The notes under the pieces were generated by a model that worked only from the letters and a program-made list of their open reading frames with translations, was not told the DNA's origin and did not search any database. A DNA stretch of 64,000 nt, from the NCBI RefSeq assembly GCF_900119825.1, contig NZ_FPKR01000001.1:186001-250000 (forward strand). Reading direction: 5' to 3'. The position numbers and the translations under genes were made by a program. The DNA is from Chitinimonas taiwanensis DSM 18899. GTDB taxonomy: Bacteria; Pseudomonadota; Gammaproteobacteria; Burkholderiales; Chitinimonadaceae. This document shows, piece after piece, positions 9,551-18,201 of the stretch (the first letter of the stretch is position 1; each line of letters opens with the position of its first letter).

Positions 9551-10687
9551 TTACAGCGTGTCCTTGATGGCTTCCGCCTGGGCCAGTGCATCCTCGGCCG
9601 TGTTGGCCAATACGCAGTAATGACCCATCTTGCGACCCGGGCGGGCTTCCTTCTTGCCGTACAGGTGCAGATGGGCATTGGGCGCCTGCATCAGCACCTC
9701 CCAGTTCGGCTCGCCGCCATCGTCCTGCCACACATCGCCGAGCAGATTGACCATCACCACCGGCGAGAGCAGATCGGGCTTGCCCGGGTGCAGATGGCAC
9801 ATGGCGCGCACCTGCTGCTCGTACTGGCTGGTCACGCAGGCATCGATCGTGTAGTGACCGGAGTTGTGCGGGCGCGGTGCGATTTCATTCAGCACCAGCG
9901 CGTCGCCCTCCAGCACGAAGAACTCCACCGCCAGCACGCCGATATAGTCCAGCGCTTCCGCCAGCTGGATGGCCATCTGCTGCGCGCGCGCCGCCAGCTC
10001 GGGCGCCACCTGGGCAGGCACGATGCTCACATCCAGGATGCCCTTGGCGTGGCGGTTCTCGGCCAGCGGGAACACCGCGCTCTCGTGCGCGGAGGTGCGG
10101 GTAACGATGGCCGACACCTCGCACACCAGCGGCAGCATCTTCTCCAGCACACAGGCCTGGCCGCCCAGATCGGCATAAGCAGCGCGCGCTTCCTCGGCCG
10201 TCTTCACGCGCACCTGGCCCTTGCCGTCGTAACCGAGGCGGGCAGTCTTCAGGATGCCGGGCAGATAGGGACTCAGATCGTGGTTCAGGTCCTCGACCGT
10301 CTCCAGTGCCAGATAGGGCGCTGTTTCCAGCCCGGCCTTGCGAATCCAGCTCTTTTCCAGGATGCGATCCTGGGCAATCGCCACGCAGTCACCCGAGGGG
10401 CTGACCGGCACATGCTGAGCCAGCCAGCGCATCGAATCGGCGTTGACGTTCTCGAACTCGGTGGTGACCGCCGCGCAGCTATCCGCCAGCTGCTTGAGCG
10501 CCACGGGGTCGTTGTAGGCCGCGCACAGATGCACATCGGCGAAATCGGCCGCCGGCGCATGCGCATCCGGGTCGAGCACGGTAACGCGGTAGCCCATGGT
10601 CTTGGCGGCCACGGTGAACATGCGGCCAAGCTGGCCGCCACCGAGGATGCCGAGCATGGCCGGCGGCAGGATCGCTTTGCGGGCCAT
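9551..10687 (-). CDS. purK: 5-(carboxyamino)imidazole ribonucleotide synthase
   Basis: 378 residues. This ATP-grasp enzyme carboxylates AIR with ATP and bicarbonate to N5-CAIR, the substrate of PurE. The N-terminal Rossmann-like motif [11 protein letters not shown] (about 12-22), the ATP-grasp core with [12 protein letters not shown], and the metal-binding region [16 protein letters not shown] are all present. Its start lies three bases after the purE stop, so the two are almost certainly co-translated. The 79-base gap to purC contains two GC-rich inverted repeats (9488-9504 and 9516-9537) but no clear T-run. Confidence 0.97.
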   Translation of the reverse strand: MARKAILPPAMLGILGGGQLGRMFTVAAKTMGYRVTVLDPDAHAPAADFADVHLCAAYNDPVALKQLADSCAAVTTEFENVNADSMRWLAQHVPVSPSGDCVAIAQDRILEKSWIRKAGLETAPYLALETVEDLNHDLSPYLPGILKTARLGYDGKGQVRVKTAEEARAAYADLGGQACVLEKMLPLVCEVSAIVTRTSAHESAVFPLAENRHAKGILDVSIVPAQVAPELAARAQQMAIQLAEALDYIGVLAVEFFVLEGDALVLNEIAPRPHNSGHYTIDACVTSQYEQQVRAMCHLHPGKPDLLSPVVMVNLLGDVWQDDGGEPNWEVLMQAPNAHLHLYGKKEARPGRKMGHYCVLANTAEDALAQAEAIKDTL

Positions 10688-10690
10688 GGC

Positions 10691-11179
10691 TTACTCGACC
10701 TCGGGCAGGCTCATCGCCAGCACGGTGTTCTTCTGGTCTTCGCGGAACTGATTGAGCTTGGTGCGCAGTTCGGGAATCTCGTTGGCCAGCAGGGCCACGG
10801 CAAACAAGCCCGCATTGGCGGCGCCCGCCTCACCAATCGCGAAGGTGGCGACCGGAATGCCCTTGGGCATCTGCACGATGGACAAGAGCGAATCTTCACC
10901 ACGCAGGTATTTGCTGGGGACGGGGACACCGAGCACCGGCACTGTGGTCTTGGCGGCCAGCATGCCGGGCAGATGCGCCGCGCCGCCGGCACCGGCGATG
11001 ATGGCCTTCAGGCCACGCGTTTCGGCGCTTTCTGCGTATTCGTACAGCAGGTCGGGGGTGCGGTGGGCCGAGACGACGCGCGCCTCGAATTGGATGCCGA
11101 AGGCTTTCAGCTGGCGGGCAGCATGCTGCATGACTTCCCAGTCGGAATTGCTGCCCATGACGAGGCCGATTTGGATCAT
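10691..11179 (-). CDS. purE: 5-(carboxyamino)imidazole ribonucleotide mutase
   Basis: 162 residues, a typical class I PurE. It converts N5-CAIR to CAIR and assembles as an octamer. The signature GSNSDWEVM near the N-terminus (about 9-17) and the substrate loops SAHRTPD and AGAAHLPGM (here [12 protein letters not shown]) are present. It is the first gene of the purE-purK-purC operon. The promoter should lie in the region upstream of 11179, which also holds the amtB terminator at 11320-11346; no PurR-like operator was recognised by eye. Confidence 0.97.
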   Translation of the reverse strand: MIQIGLVMGSNSDWEVMQHAARQLKAFGIQFEARVVSAHRTPDLLYEYAESAETRGLKAIIAGAGGAAHLPGMLAAKTTVPVLGVPVPSKYLRGEDSLLSIVQMPKGIPVATFAIGEAGAANAGLFAVALLANEIPELRTKLNQFREDQKNTVLAMSLPEVE

Positions 11180-11319
11180 CGGGTAATCCCCTGTTTCAAA
11201 AAGCGGATTCTACAGAAATTCGCCGGGCTGCCAAAACCTCGACGGCGTGAAATCTGCCGCTGTGGCAAATGGCCACGACGCTGGCTGGTGCAGGTAGCTG
11301 GCGGACCTGCAAACGGCAA

Positions 11320-11346
11320 AGCGGCCTGTCGAATCGACAGGCCGCT
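11320..11346 (-). terminator. Rho-independent-type hairpin downstream of amtB
   Basis: Arms GCGGCCTGTCG and CGACAGGCCGC (11321-11331 and 11335-11345) form an 11-bp perfect stem with a three-base loop. In the minus direction it follows the amtB stop by about 60 bases and is trailed by TTTGCCGTTTG, a weak T-tract. Confidence 0.65.
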
Positions 11347-11405
11347 TGCAGGTGCAGCGCGCGGGTTTGGCTCGCCAGCAGTGACGGGCCAAACCTCGTT
11401 TGTGC

Positions 11406-12935
11406 TTACAGGTTGTAAGCCTTTTCGCCGTGCGAGGTCACATCCAGGCCTTCGCGCTCTTCGTCTTCCGGTACGCGCAGACCCAGCACCAGGTCGACCA
11501 GCTTGAAGGCAATGACCGAGACCAGGGCCGACCAGACCAGGGTCACCAACACGCCCTGGGTCTGAATCCAGACTTGCGAACCGATCGAGTAGCCCGGTGC
11601 CACACCATTGGCCACGTAGTCCCACACGCCCAGGCCACCGAGGGCCGGATCGGCGAACACGCCGGTCAGAATGGCACCCAGGATGCCGCCCACACCGTGC
11701 ACGCCGAATACGTCCAGTGCATCGTCAGCACCGAGCAGCTTCTTCAGGCCGTGCACGCCCCACAGGCAGACCACCCCCGCCAGCGCACCGATGGCCAGCG
11801 CACCACCCACACCGACGAAGCCGGCAGCCGGAGTGATCGCCACCAGGCCAGCCACGGCGCCGGAAGCGGCACCCAGCATCGAGGGCTTGCCCTTCCACAT
11901 CCATTCCACAGCCATCCAAGCAAAGGCGGCCAAGGCGGTTGCCACCCAGGTATTCAGGAAGGCCAGGGCGGCGATGCCGTTGGCTTCCAGTGCCGAGCCG
12001 GCGTTGAAGCCGAACCAGCCCACCCACAGCAGCGAAGCGCCGATCATGGTCATGGTCATATTGTGCGGGGTCATCGCTTCCTTGCCATAACCGACGCGCT
12101 TGCCCACGAAGTAGGCACCGACCAGACCAGCCACGGCGGCGTTGATGTGCACCACGGTGCCGCCGGCAAAGTCGAGTGCGCCCTTCTGGAACAGCCAGCC
12201 AGCGGTAGCAGTGGCAGCCGCAGCGGCATCCGCGCTGGTGTAGGCATCGGGACCGGCCCAGTACCAAACCATATGTGCCATCGGCAGGTAGCTGAAGGTG
12301 AACCAGATCACCATGAAGGCCAGCACGGCGGAGAACTTCACCCGCTCGGCAAACGCACCGACGATCAGACCGCAGGTGATGGCGGCAAACGCGCCTTGGA
12401 ACACCACGTAGATCAGCTCGGAAATCACCACGCCCTTGGACCAGGTTGCGGCCAGCGAGGCATCGGTCACGCCCTTCAGGAACAACTTGCCGAAGGAGCC
12501 GAAGAAGGCATTGCCCTCGGTGAAGGCCACGCTGTAGCCATAAATGACCCACAGCACGGAAATCATCGAGAACACCACGAAGACCTGCATCAGCACGCTG
12601 AGCATGTTCTTCGAGCGCACCAGGCCGCCGTAGAACAGGGCGAGGCCGGGGATGGACATCAGGATCACCAGTGCGGTGGCGATGAAGATCCAGGCATTGT
12701 CGCCCTTATTGGCGCTGGGCGCGGGTGCGGCAGCCGGCGCAGCTTCAGCGGCCGGGGCGGCCACGGCAGCGGCGGGTGCTGCCGCTTCAGCCGCAGGCGC
12801 TGCAGCCGGGGCGCCGGCATCAGCGGCCGGTGCAGCGGCTTCCGCCACGGGGGCGGCGGCCGGCGCATCTTCCGCCCATATCGGCGCGAAACTCATGGCA
12901 CTGGCCAGGGCCAGCGCAGTCAGTAGCTTTTTCAT
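11406..12935 (-). CDS. amtB: Ammonium transporter
   Basis: 509 residues from the ATG at 12935, chosen because GGGAGG precedes it by eight bases and a clean signal peptide follows (MKKLLTALALAS..., cleavage near residue 21). The longer frame to 12983 would run into glnK. The mature protein begins with an Ala/Pro-rich segment of about 55 residues, then the eleven-helix Amt core, including the conserved DFAGGTVVHINA and FGFNAGSAL segments. It conducts ammonium/ammonia across the inner membrane and is gated by GlnK. glnK lies immediately upstream with a 22-base gap, and the sigma-54 promoter ahead of glnK should drive both, giving nitrogen-limitation control. Confidence 0.97.
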   Translation of the reverse strand: MKKLLTALALASAMSFAPIWAEDAPAAAPVAEAAAPAADAGAPAAAPAAEAAAPAAAVAAPAAEAAPAAAPAPSANKGDNAWIFIATALVILMSIPGLALFYGGLVRSKNMLSVLMQVFVVFSMISVLWVIYGYSVAFTEGNAFFGSFGKLFLKGVTDASLAATWSKGVVISELIYVVFQGAFAAITCGLIVGAFAERVKFSAVLAFMVIWFTFSYLPMAHMVWYWAGPDAYTSADAAAAATATAGWLFQKGALDFAGGTVVHINAAVAGLVGAYFVGKRVGYGKEAMTPHNMTMTMIGASLLWVGWFGFNAGSALEANGIAALAFLNTWVATALAAFAWMAVEWMWKGKPSMLGAASGAVAGLVAITPAAGFVGVGGALAIGALAGVVCLWGVHGLKKLLGADDALDVFGVHGVGGILGAILTGVFADPALGGLGVWDYVANGVAPGYSIGSQVWIQTQGVLVTLVWSALVSVIAFKLVDLVLGLRVPEDEEREGLDVTSHGEKAYNL

Positions 12936-12957
12936 GTCTGAGTCCTCCCTGTCGGAC

Positions 12958-13305
<348 letters not shown>

Positions 13306-13343
13306 TTAAATGGGTAGACCGGGGAACTCGGTGAAGTCTTGTT

Positions 13344-13359
13344 AGCACGCGGCGTGCCA
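13344..13359 (-). promoter_or_regulatory. Sigma-54 (RpoN) promoter for glnK-amtB
   Basis: On the minus strand the sequence reads TGGCACGCCGCGTGCT: the -24 element TGGCACG and a -12 GC with exactly ten bases between GG and GC. It lies about 48 bases upstream of the glnK ATG, where nitrogen-regulated glnK promoters normally sit. Confidence 0.75.
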
Positions 13360-13431
13360 AAGGAATATATCGCTATCTATCAATAACTTGAGCGGTTATG
13401 CACCATGAGCAGCGCGGCTTTCGCACAATAA

Positions 13432-13469
13432 CGGTGCGCATAGCATGCGCACCGCCTGTGCATGGTGCA
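13432..13469. promoter_or_regulatory. Candidate NtrC enhancer region (inverted repeats)
   Basis: A perfect 10-bp inverted repeat CGGTGCGCAT/ATGCGCACCG (13432-13441, 13445-13454) is followed by CATGGTGCA (13461-13469), giving GCACC...GGTGC half-sites typical of NtrC. The spacing of the second pair (ten bases) differs from the usual five. The position about 75-125 bases upstream of the sigma-54 promoter suits an enhancer. The overlap with the ubiK upstream region means it could influence that gene too. Confidence 0.45.
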
Positions 13470-13532
13470 GGCGCCAGGCAAGGGTGGGCTTTGCTAGACT
13501 AGACAGCAAACCCATCTGCAAGGAGCAAGATC

Positions 13533-13808
13533 ATGCTGGCCCAACGCCTGTTCGATGAAGTAAGCGGCAAGATCGCCGAGGTCATGGCCGCTGGCCCGGC
13601 CCGCGATATCGAGAAGAATGTTCGCGCAGTGCTGAGCGCCGGCTTTGCCAAGCTCGACCTAGTGACGCGCGAAGAATTCGAGGTACAGCAGGCCGTGCTG
13701 GCCAAGACACGTGAAACGCTGACTGCGCTGGAAGCACGCGTGGCCGCGCTGGAAGCCCGCCATGCCGGCGAGGTGGCCGAGGCTGCCAATCCGCAGGATG
13801 ATTTTTAA
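13533..13808 (+). CDS. ubiK: Ubiquinone biosynthesis accessory factor UbiK
   Basis: 91 residues, of the short coiled-coil family formerly called YqiC/BMFP. The N-terminal half is amphipathic (FDEVSGKIAEVM...), followed by the conserved VTREEFEVQQAVLAKTRE and a coiled-coil ending with LEARVAALEARH. In Enterobacteria UbiK associates with UbiJ and helps aerobic ubiquinone assembly. A Shine-Dalgarno AAGGAG precedes the ATG by eight bases. It is a single-gene unit divergent from glnK and ends in a strong palindrome shared with hemL. Confidence 0.9.
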   Translation: MLAQRLFDEVSGKIAEVMAAGPARDIEKNVRAVLSAGFAKLDLVTREEFEVQQAVLAKTRETLTALEARVAALEARHAGEVAEAANPQDDF

Positions 13809-13832
13809 GCGCCTGCCGACGCCCGCAAACGA

Positions 13833-13860
13833 ACAAGGCCACCCCGCGGGGTGGCCTTGT
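13833..13860. terminator. Bidirectional terminator between ubiK and hemL
   Basis: A perfect 13-bp inverted repeat with a two-base centre (arms 13833-13845 and 13848-13860, core AAGGCCACCCC) separates the convergent ubiK and hemL genes. The T-tract is minimal (CTTGT), but stem stability and position argue for termination in both directions. Confidence 0.7.
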
Positions 13861-13878
13861 GCTTGGCAGGGTGGCGCC

Positions 13879-15159
13879 TCAGCCCAGTCGGGCAAATACG
13901 CGTGTGGCGGCGGCCAGCGTGTCGGCAATATCGGCATCGCTGTGCGCGGCCGAGACAAAGCCGGCCTCGTATAGGGCCGGGGCGATATACACGCCCTCGT
14001 CGAGCAGGCCGTGGAAGAAGGCATTGAAGCGCGGCTTGTCGGTGCTCATCACCTCGGCATAGGTCTTGGGCGGCTGCGGGGTGAAGTAGACGCCGAACAT
14101 GCCGCCGACAGCATCGGCCGAGAAGGTATGGCCGGCAGCACGGCCGGCTGCCTGCAGCCCCTCGGCCAAGGTCTTGGTCTTGGTGCTCAGCACATCGAAG
14201 AAGCCCGGTGCGCTGATCAGCTCCAGCGTCTTCAAACCGGCCGCCACCGCCACCGGGTTGCCGCTGAGCGTACCGGCTTGGTACACCGGGCCGAGCGGGG
14301 CGATCTTGGCCATCACATCGGCACGGCCGCCAAAGGCCGCCAGCGGCATGCCACCGCCAACCACTTTCCCTAAGGTGGTCAGATCAGGCGTCACGCCGTG
14401 CAGGCCCTGGGCGCAACCGAGGCCAACACGGAAGCCGGTCATCACTTCGTCGTAGATCAGCAGTGCGCCATGCTGTTGCGTCAACGCACGCATGGCGGTC
14501 ACGAACTCGGCGCTCGGGCGCACCAGATTCATATTGCCGCAAAACGGTTCCACGATGATGGCGGCGATCTCATCGCCTTTCTCGGCGAACACCTGTTCAA
14601 GCTGGGCCACGTCGTTGTAGGTGAGCACAATCGTGTGCTCGGCCACGCTGGCCGGCACGCCGGCACTGGACGGGTTGCCGAAGGTCAACAGGCCAGAGCC
14701 GGCCTTGACCAGCAGGCTGTCGGAATGGCCGTGGTAGCAACCTTCAAACTTGATCAGCTTGTCTCGGCCGGTAAAGCCGCGTGCCAGACGGATCGCGCTC
14801 ATCGTCGCCTCGGTGCCGCTGGAGACCAGACGCACCTTTTCCATCGAGGGCAGCATTTCGCACAGCAGGTCGGCCAGATCAATCTCGGCCTCGGTCGGCG
14901 CGCCAAAGCTCATGCCTTCGGCCGCGGCCTTCTGCACGGCCTCGACCACGGCCGGGTGGGTGTGACCGAGAATCAGCGGGCCCCAGGAACCCACGTAGTC
15001 GATATAGCGCTTGTCATCGGCATCCCACACATAGGCGCCACTACCCTTTTTGAAAAAGCGCGGCGTACCACCAACGGCGCCAAAGGCGCGCACGGGCGAG
15101 TTGACCCCGCCGGGGATATGGCGCTGGGCGCGGGCAAACAGCTGTTCGTTCTTGCTCAT
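13879..15159 (-). CDS. hemL: Glutamate-1-semialdehyde 2,1-aminomutase
   Basis: 426 residues, family length. This PLP enzyme converts glutamate-1-semialdehyde to 5-aminolevulinate in the C5 route to haem. The Schiff-base lysine is Lys265 in [12 protein letters not shown]; the PLP-phosphate region with [10 protein letters not shown] and the GCYHGH motif are intact. The ATG start gives [26 protein letters not shown], a standard HemL N-terminus. It is the most downstream gene of a minus-strand run that includes hemJ, a later haem-pathway enzyme, so haem supply may unify this cluster. Confidence 0.97.
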   Translation of the reverse strand: MSKNEQLFARAQRHIPGGVNSPVRAFGAVGGTPRFFKKGSGAYVWDADDKRYIDYVGSWGPLILGHTHPAVVEAVQKAAAEGMSFGAPTEAEIDLADLLCEMLPSMEKVRLVSSGTEATMSAIRLARGFTGRDKLIKFEGCYHGHSDSLLVKAGSGLLTFGNPSSAGVPASVAEHTIVLTYNDVAQLEQVFAEKGDEIAAIIVEPFCGNMNLVRPSAEFVTAMRALTQQHGALLIYDEVMTGFRVGLGCAQGLHGVTPDLTTLGKVVGGGMPLAAFGGRADVMAKIAPLGPVYQAGTLSGNPVAVAAGLKTLELISAPGFFDVLSTKTKTLAEGLQAAGRAAGHTFSADAVGGMFGVYFTPQPPKTYAEVMSTDKPRFNAFFHGLLDEGVYIAPALYEAGFVSAAHSDADIADTLAAATRVFARLG

Positions 15160-15237
15160 CAGGTTTCCGATTCAAATCAAGCGCGCGCTCTGGCGCGGAA
15201 GCTCGGGCGCGCCTTATGGGCGGCCGAACTGGGTCAT

Positions 15238-15720
15238 TCAAGGCTTGGGCTGGTTTTCCGGCCAGCTTGGCCAGGCATGCTGGCTCAGGTGCGAATTGGT
15301 ATAGCGCGGATCCTCGGTCACTTCCTCGCCCAGCCAGGCCGGCGCCGTATAGGCCTCGTCCTCGCTGGCCAGCTCTACCTCGGCCAGGACCAAACCGGCG
15401 TTATTGCCGAAGAACTCGTCCACTTCCCATAGATGCGGGCCAATGGCGATGCGGTAGCGCTTCTTTTCCACCAGCATCGGGCACATGGTGGCCAGTATGG
15501 TTTCCGCATCGGCGAGCGGAATCTCGTACTCGAACTCGTGGCGCGAGACATTGGAGATATTCGACTTCAGGGTCAGCCAGGCCTGCGTGCCCTTCACACG
15601 CACACGCACCGTGCGCTCGCGTTCCACCGACAGATAACCCTGCTTCAGCCATTCACCCTCAACCAGGCCGCGCCAGTCGTCATTCTTGAGCCGGAAACGG
15701 CGTTCAATCTCGTGCGCCAT
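15238..15720 (-). CDS. CYTH-domain protein (class IV cyclase / triphosphate tunnel family)
   Basis: 160 residues. The N-terminal EIERRF is the CYTH signature (usually ExExK, here with Arg at the end), followed by alternating charged strand residues such as RVRVKG, TLKSN and EFEYEI, which build the triphosphate tunnel. Members hydrolyse inorganic triphosphate or thiamine triphosphate; a minority are adenylate cyclases. Length and domain content match bacterial stand-alone inorganic triphosphatases. It lies between hemJ (8-base gap) and hemL, likely co-transcribed. Substrate cannot be told from sequence. Confidence 0.9.
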   Translation of the reverse strand: MAHEIERRFRLKNDDWRGLVEGEWLKQGYLSVERERTVRVRVKGTQAWLTLKSNISNVSRHEFEYEIPLADAETILATMCPMLVEKKRYRIAIGPHLWEVDEFFGNNAGLVLAEVELASEDEAYTAPAWLGEEVTEDPRYTNSHLSQHAWPSWPENQPKP

Positions 15721-15728
15721 GGGCTGCC

Positions 15729-16148
15729 TTAAAACGGTTTGACCACCACCAGGATGACGATGGCGATCATCAACAGGGTGGGGATTTCATTGAAATAGCG
15801 ATACCAGACATGGCTGCGGGTATTGCGGCCAGCCGCGAAGTCGCGCACCAGCTTGGCGCAATACACGTGGAAGCCGATCAGGCCCAGCACCAAGGTCAGC
15901 TTGGCGTGCAACCAGCCACCAGCAAAACCCCATTGCAGCCACAGCCACAGGCCAAAGATCAGTGCCAGTTTGCCCAGCAAGGTCGTGAAGCGCAGCAGCT
16001 TGCGCTGCATAAGCTGCAGCTGGGCCTGGGTCGCCGCATCGCTGGCCATGGCGTGGTTGACGAACAGGCGTGGCAGATACAACAGACCCGCCATCCAGCT
16101 GATGACAAAGATGATATGAAAAGCTTTCACCCACAGCATGGTGTGCAT
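15729..16148 (-). CDS. hemJ: Protoporphyrinogen IX oxidase HemJ (CopD-like membrane protein)
   Basis: 139 residues from the ATG at 16148. Other in-frame options are GTG at 16169 and ATG at 16139; none has a strong Shine-Dalgarno sequence. Four predicted membrane helices and the family motifs KAFHIIFVISWMAGLLYLPR and a conserved Lys in WLHAKLTLVLGL point to HemJ, the oxygen-independent-type protoporphyrinogen oxidase common in Proteobacteria lacking HemG/HemY. The protein is also often labelled CopD-family. Proximity to hemL supports the haem role. Confidence 0.88.
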   Translation of the reverse strand: MHTMLWVKAFHIIFVISWMAGLLYLPRLFVNHAMASDAATQAQLQLMQRKLLRFTTLLGKLALIFGLWLWLQWGFAGGWLHAKLTLVLGLIGFHVYCAKLVRDFAAGRNTRSHVWYRYFNEIPTLLMIAIVILVVVKPF

Positions 16149-16187
16149 CCAGAAGTAAGGCGCCGGCACGCGGCCGGCGGATTGGGT

Positions 16188-17015
16188 TCAGCCCTTCTTG
16201 CGCGCCGCCTGGTAGAGCGGCAGCACCTTGGGAATATTCGCCTGCAGATCGCTGATACGCGTTTCATTGGACGGGTGGGTGGAGAGGAATTGCGGCGGCT
16301 GGCCCTTGGCCGCGGCGCTCATCTTCTGCCACAGGCTGATGGCAGCGGCCGGATCGTAACCGGCGCGGGCCGCCAGCTCGATGCCCATCGCATCGGCTTC
16401 CGATTCGTTCTGGCGGCTATTGGGCAGGTTGTAAGCGACATCGGTGACCTGGCTGGCCAGACCGATATAGCCGTCGTACTGGCCCTGGGTAACCACCGAC
16501 AGCAGCTGGGCACCGATCTGCTGCGCATAAGCCTTGCTCATGCGCTCGCGGCCATGCTCGCGCAAGGCATGCGCCATCTCGTGGCCCATGATGGCGGCGA
16601 TCTCATCGTCATTGAGCTTGAGCTTCTCGATGATGCCGGTGAAGAACATGATCTTGCCACCCGGCGCGCAATAGGCGTTCAACTCGGGACTGTCCTCCAC
16701 ATTCACTTCCCACTTCCAGGCCAGCGCATCCTTGCGGAACACCACCACCTGCGGGATCAGCCGCTTGGCCACCGCGCGCACGCGGTTGGTCAGTGCCGAA
16801 TCCTTGTTCAGGATGCCCTTGCTCTGCGCCTGCTTGAGCGTGGCGGCATAGGATTCGGCAGCCATCTGGTCCACCTGCTCGGAGGGCAGCATGGCGAACA
16901 TGGTTTGCTTGCGATTGACGCCAATCGCACCGCCCTCGGTGGTATGCACCTGCTGGCAGGCACCCAGCAAGAGGCTGGCGGCCACGGCCAGCGCGCTCAG
17001 ACTGATTTTCGACAT
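16188..17015 (-). CDS. M48-family metalloprotease lipoprotein
   Basis: 275 residues from the ATG at 17015, which has AGGAAGGAAG upstream. A lipoprotein signal (LLLGAC, Cys at about residue 19) targets it to the envelope. The zinc site is visible as HEMAH (in MGHEMAHALREHG) with the third ligand in NESEADAMG. This resembles LoiP/YcaL or the short M48 peptidases that act in outer-membrane protein quality control. It sits 49 bases downstream of the J-like protein gene and 39 bases upstream of hemJ on the minus strand, so all are probably in one transcript. Confidence 0.92.
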   Translation of the reverse strand: MSKISLSALAVAASLLLGACQQVHTTEGGAIGVNRKQTMFAMLPSEQVDQMAAESYAATLKQAQSKGILNKDSALTNRVRAVAKRLIPQVVVFRKDALAWKWEVNVEDSPELNAYCAPGGKIMFFTGIIEKLKLNDDEIAAIMGHEMAHALREHGRERMSKAYAQQIGAQLLSVVTQGQYDGYIGLASQVTDVAYNLPNSRQNESEADAMGIELAARAGYDPAAAISLWQKMSAAAKGQPPQFLSTHPSNETRISDLQANIPKVLPLYQAARKKG

Positions 17016-17064
17016 GATGGCTTCCTTCCTGGCGGCATCCCAAAAACGGATGGCCGCCCTCTTG

Positions 17065-17913
17065 TCAGCGGCCGTACTTTTCGGCCCGCTCGATCTGGCT
17101 AAGTTCATATTCGGTCTTGGCGATTTCACGCGCATCTCGGTAGCGGCCCTCGCTTAGAAACTTCTGCATCAGGCTGAGTCGGTCTCTCTCCACTCGCGCT
17201 TCGGCGGTGCGGCGGTCAATTTCTTCCTGATGCTCGGCCGCACGCTTTTCCTGCTCAAGCTCACGCTCACGCTCACGCTCCTTGCGTTGCTGTTCACGCT
17301 CGGCGCGCTGCTGTTCGTTCTCGACCTGGTTATTCCACTGGTCGAACTCGCGCTCACGCTGCTCCTGCTCACGGCGTGCCTCGCGCTCCAGCCGCTCCGC
17401 CTCCCAGGCGGCCTTTTGCGCCGCCTGCTCCTCGGGCGTGCCGTTATAGGCGGCTTCCTGGGCGCGCAGTATCTCTTCCTGGCGCTGCATGGCGCGCTGC
17501 TGTGCACCCATCGCATCACTGCGGAAATCGCTGAGCAGCGCTTGCTGGCGGTAAACGAAAAACAAGTACAAGGCGCCAAATACCACCAGCACGGCCAGGG
17601 CAATCAGGCCCAGGGAAGGGCCACGCCCCATGTCCAGCATCTTGGCCGCCTTGGCCTGGCTGGACGGCAGTTGCACCGTGCTGGCCTGGCCCTTAGCCAG
17701 GCTCGCGTCGTATACCGAGCGGCGCAGCGGATTGGACAGCTGCTGATAGGCCGCCTCCAGCTGCGACAGACGCTCGTCACGCTGGCGTGCATCCAGCACC
17801 ACTTCCTGCAACTGCTTCTGCAGTGTCAGGAAGGCGGCATCCAGTTCAGGCTGGCTGGCTGTGGGGCTGACGCCCAGCAGCGCATACAGGGTCTTGCCGC
17901 CGGGCCGGCTCAT
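17065..17913 (-). CDS. J-domain-like membrane protein with charged coiled coil
   Basis: 282 residues. Residues 6-70 resemble a J domain (LYALLGVSPTASQPELDAAF ... YQQLSNPLRRSVYD), but the HPD tripeptide needed to stimulate DnaK is absent. A single membrane helix follows at about 102-122 (LGLIALAVLVVFGALYLFF), then a highly charged coiled coil of Glu/Arg/Gln repeats (about 140-255) and a short C-terminal helix. It starts two bases after the rubredoxin stop, so the two are translationally linked. The function is unknown; a membrane scaffold is the most that can be said. Confidence 0.8.
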   Translation of the reverse strand: MSRPGGKTLYALLGVSPTASQPELDAAFLTLQKQLQEVVLDARQRDERLSQLEAAYQQLSNPLRRSVYDASLAKGQASTVQLPSSQAKAAKMLDMGRGPSLGLIALAVLVVFGALYLFFVYRQQALLSDFRSDAMGAQQRAMQRQEEILRAQEAAYNGTPEEQAAQKAAWEAERLEREARREQEQREREFDQWNNQVENEQQRAEREQQRKERERERELEQEKRAAEHQEEIDRRTAEARVERDRLSLMQKFLSEGRYRDAREIAKTEYELSQIERAEKYGR

Positions 17914-17915
17914 GC

Positions 17916-18080
17916 TCAGATCTCCACCATTTCAAAGTCTTCCTTGCGCGCACCACAATCGGGGCAGGTCCAGTTCATCGGCACGGCATCCCAGGGCGTA
18001 CCGGGCGCAATCCCGTCCTCAGGGCGGCCGGCGGCCTCGTCATAGATGAATCCGCAAATCAGGCACATATATTTTTTCAT
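17916..18080 (-). CDS. Rubredoxin
   Basis: A 54-residue protein. The four iron ligands are Cys6 and Cys9 (CLICG) and Cys39 and Cys42 (CPDCG), with the conserved aromatic and [12 protein letters not shown] core between them. It carries single electrons in the cytoplasm. Partners in other bacteria include alkane hydroxylase, rubredoxin reductase and peroxide reductases; none is adjacent here. It is the first gene of the minus-strand run leading to hemL, divergent from thiD. Confidence 0.95.
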   Translation of the reverse strand: MKKYMCLICGFIYDEAAGRPEDGIAPGTPWDAVPMNWTCPDCGARKEDFEMVEI

Positions 18081-18201
18081 GGGCAGACAATCGAGCGAAG
18101 GAAGACGATGGGCTAAAATTCTAGCGTATTGTCCGTGCTCGGCCGCGGTTTTGCCATCGGCGCAGTGCGCGCCTCATCTCTTTCACGCCAGAAATCGCTC
18201 A

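Noticed and set aside
9545-11506. 653-codon plus-strand open frame over purK and purE
   Set aside because: It is antisense to two certain genes and has His/Arg/Gln-rich low-quality sequence, a shadow of GC-rich codons.
11400-12926. 508-codon plus-strand frame over amtB
   Set aside because: Antisense to amtB with His/Gly-rich sequence and no domain.
18081-18201. TPP riboswitch upstream of thiD
   Set aside because: The leader is too short and lacks the conserved CUGAGA and P4/P5 elements.
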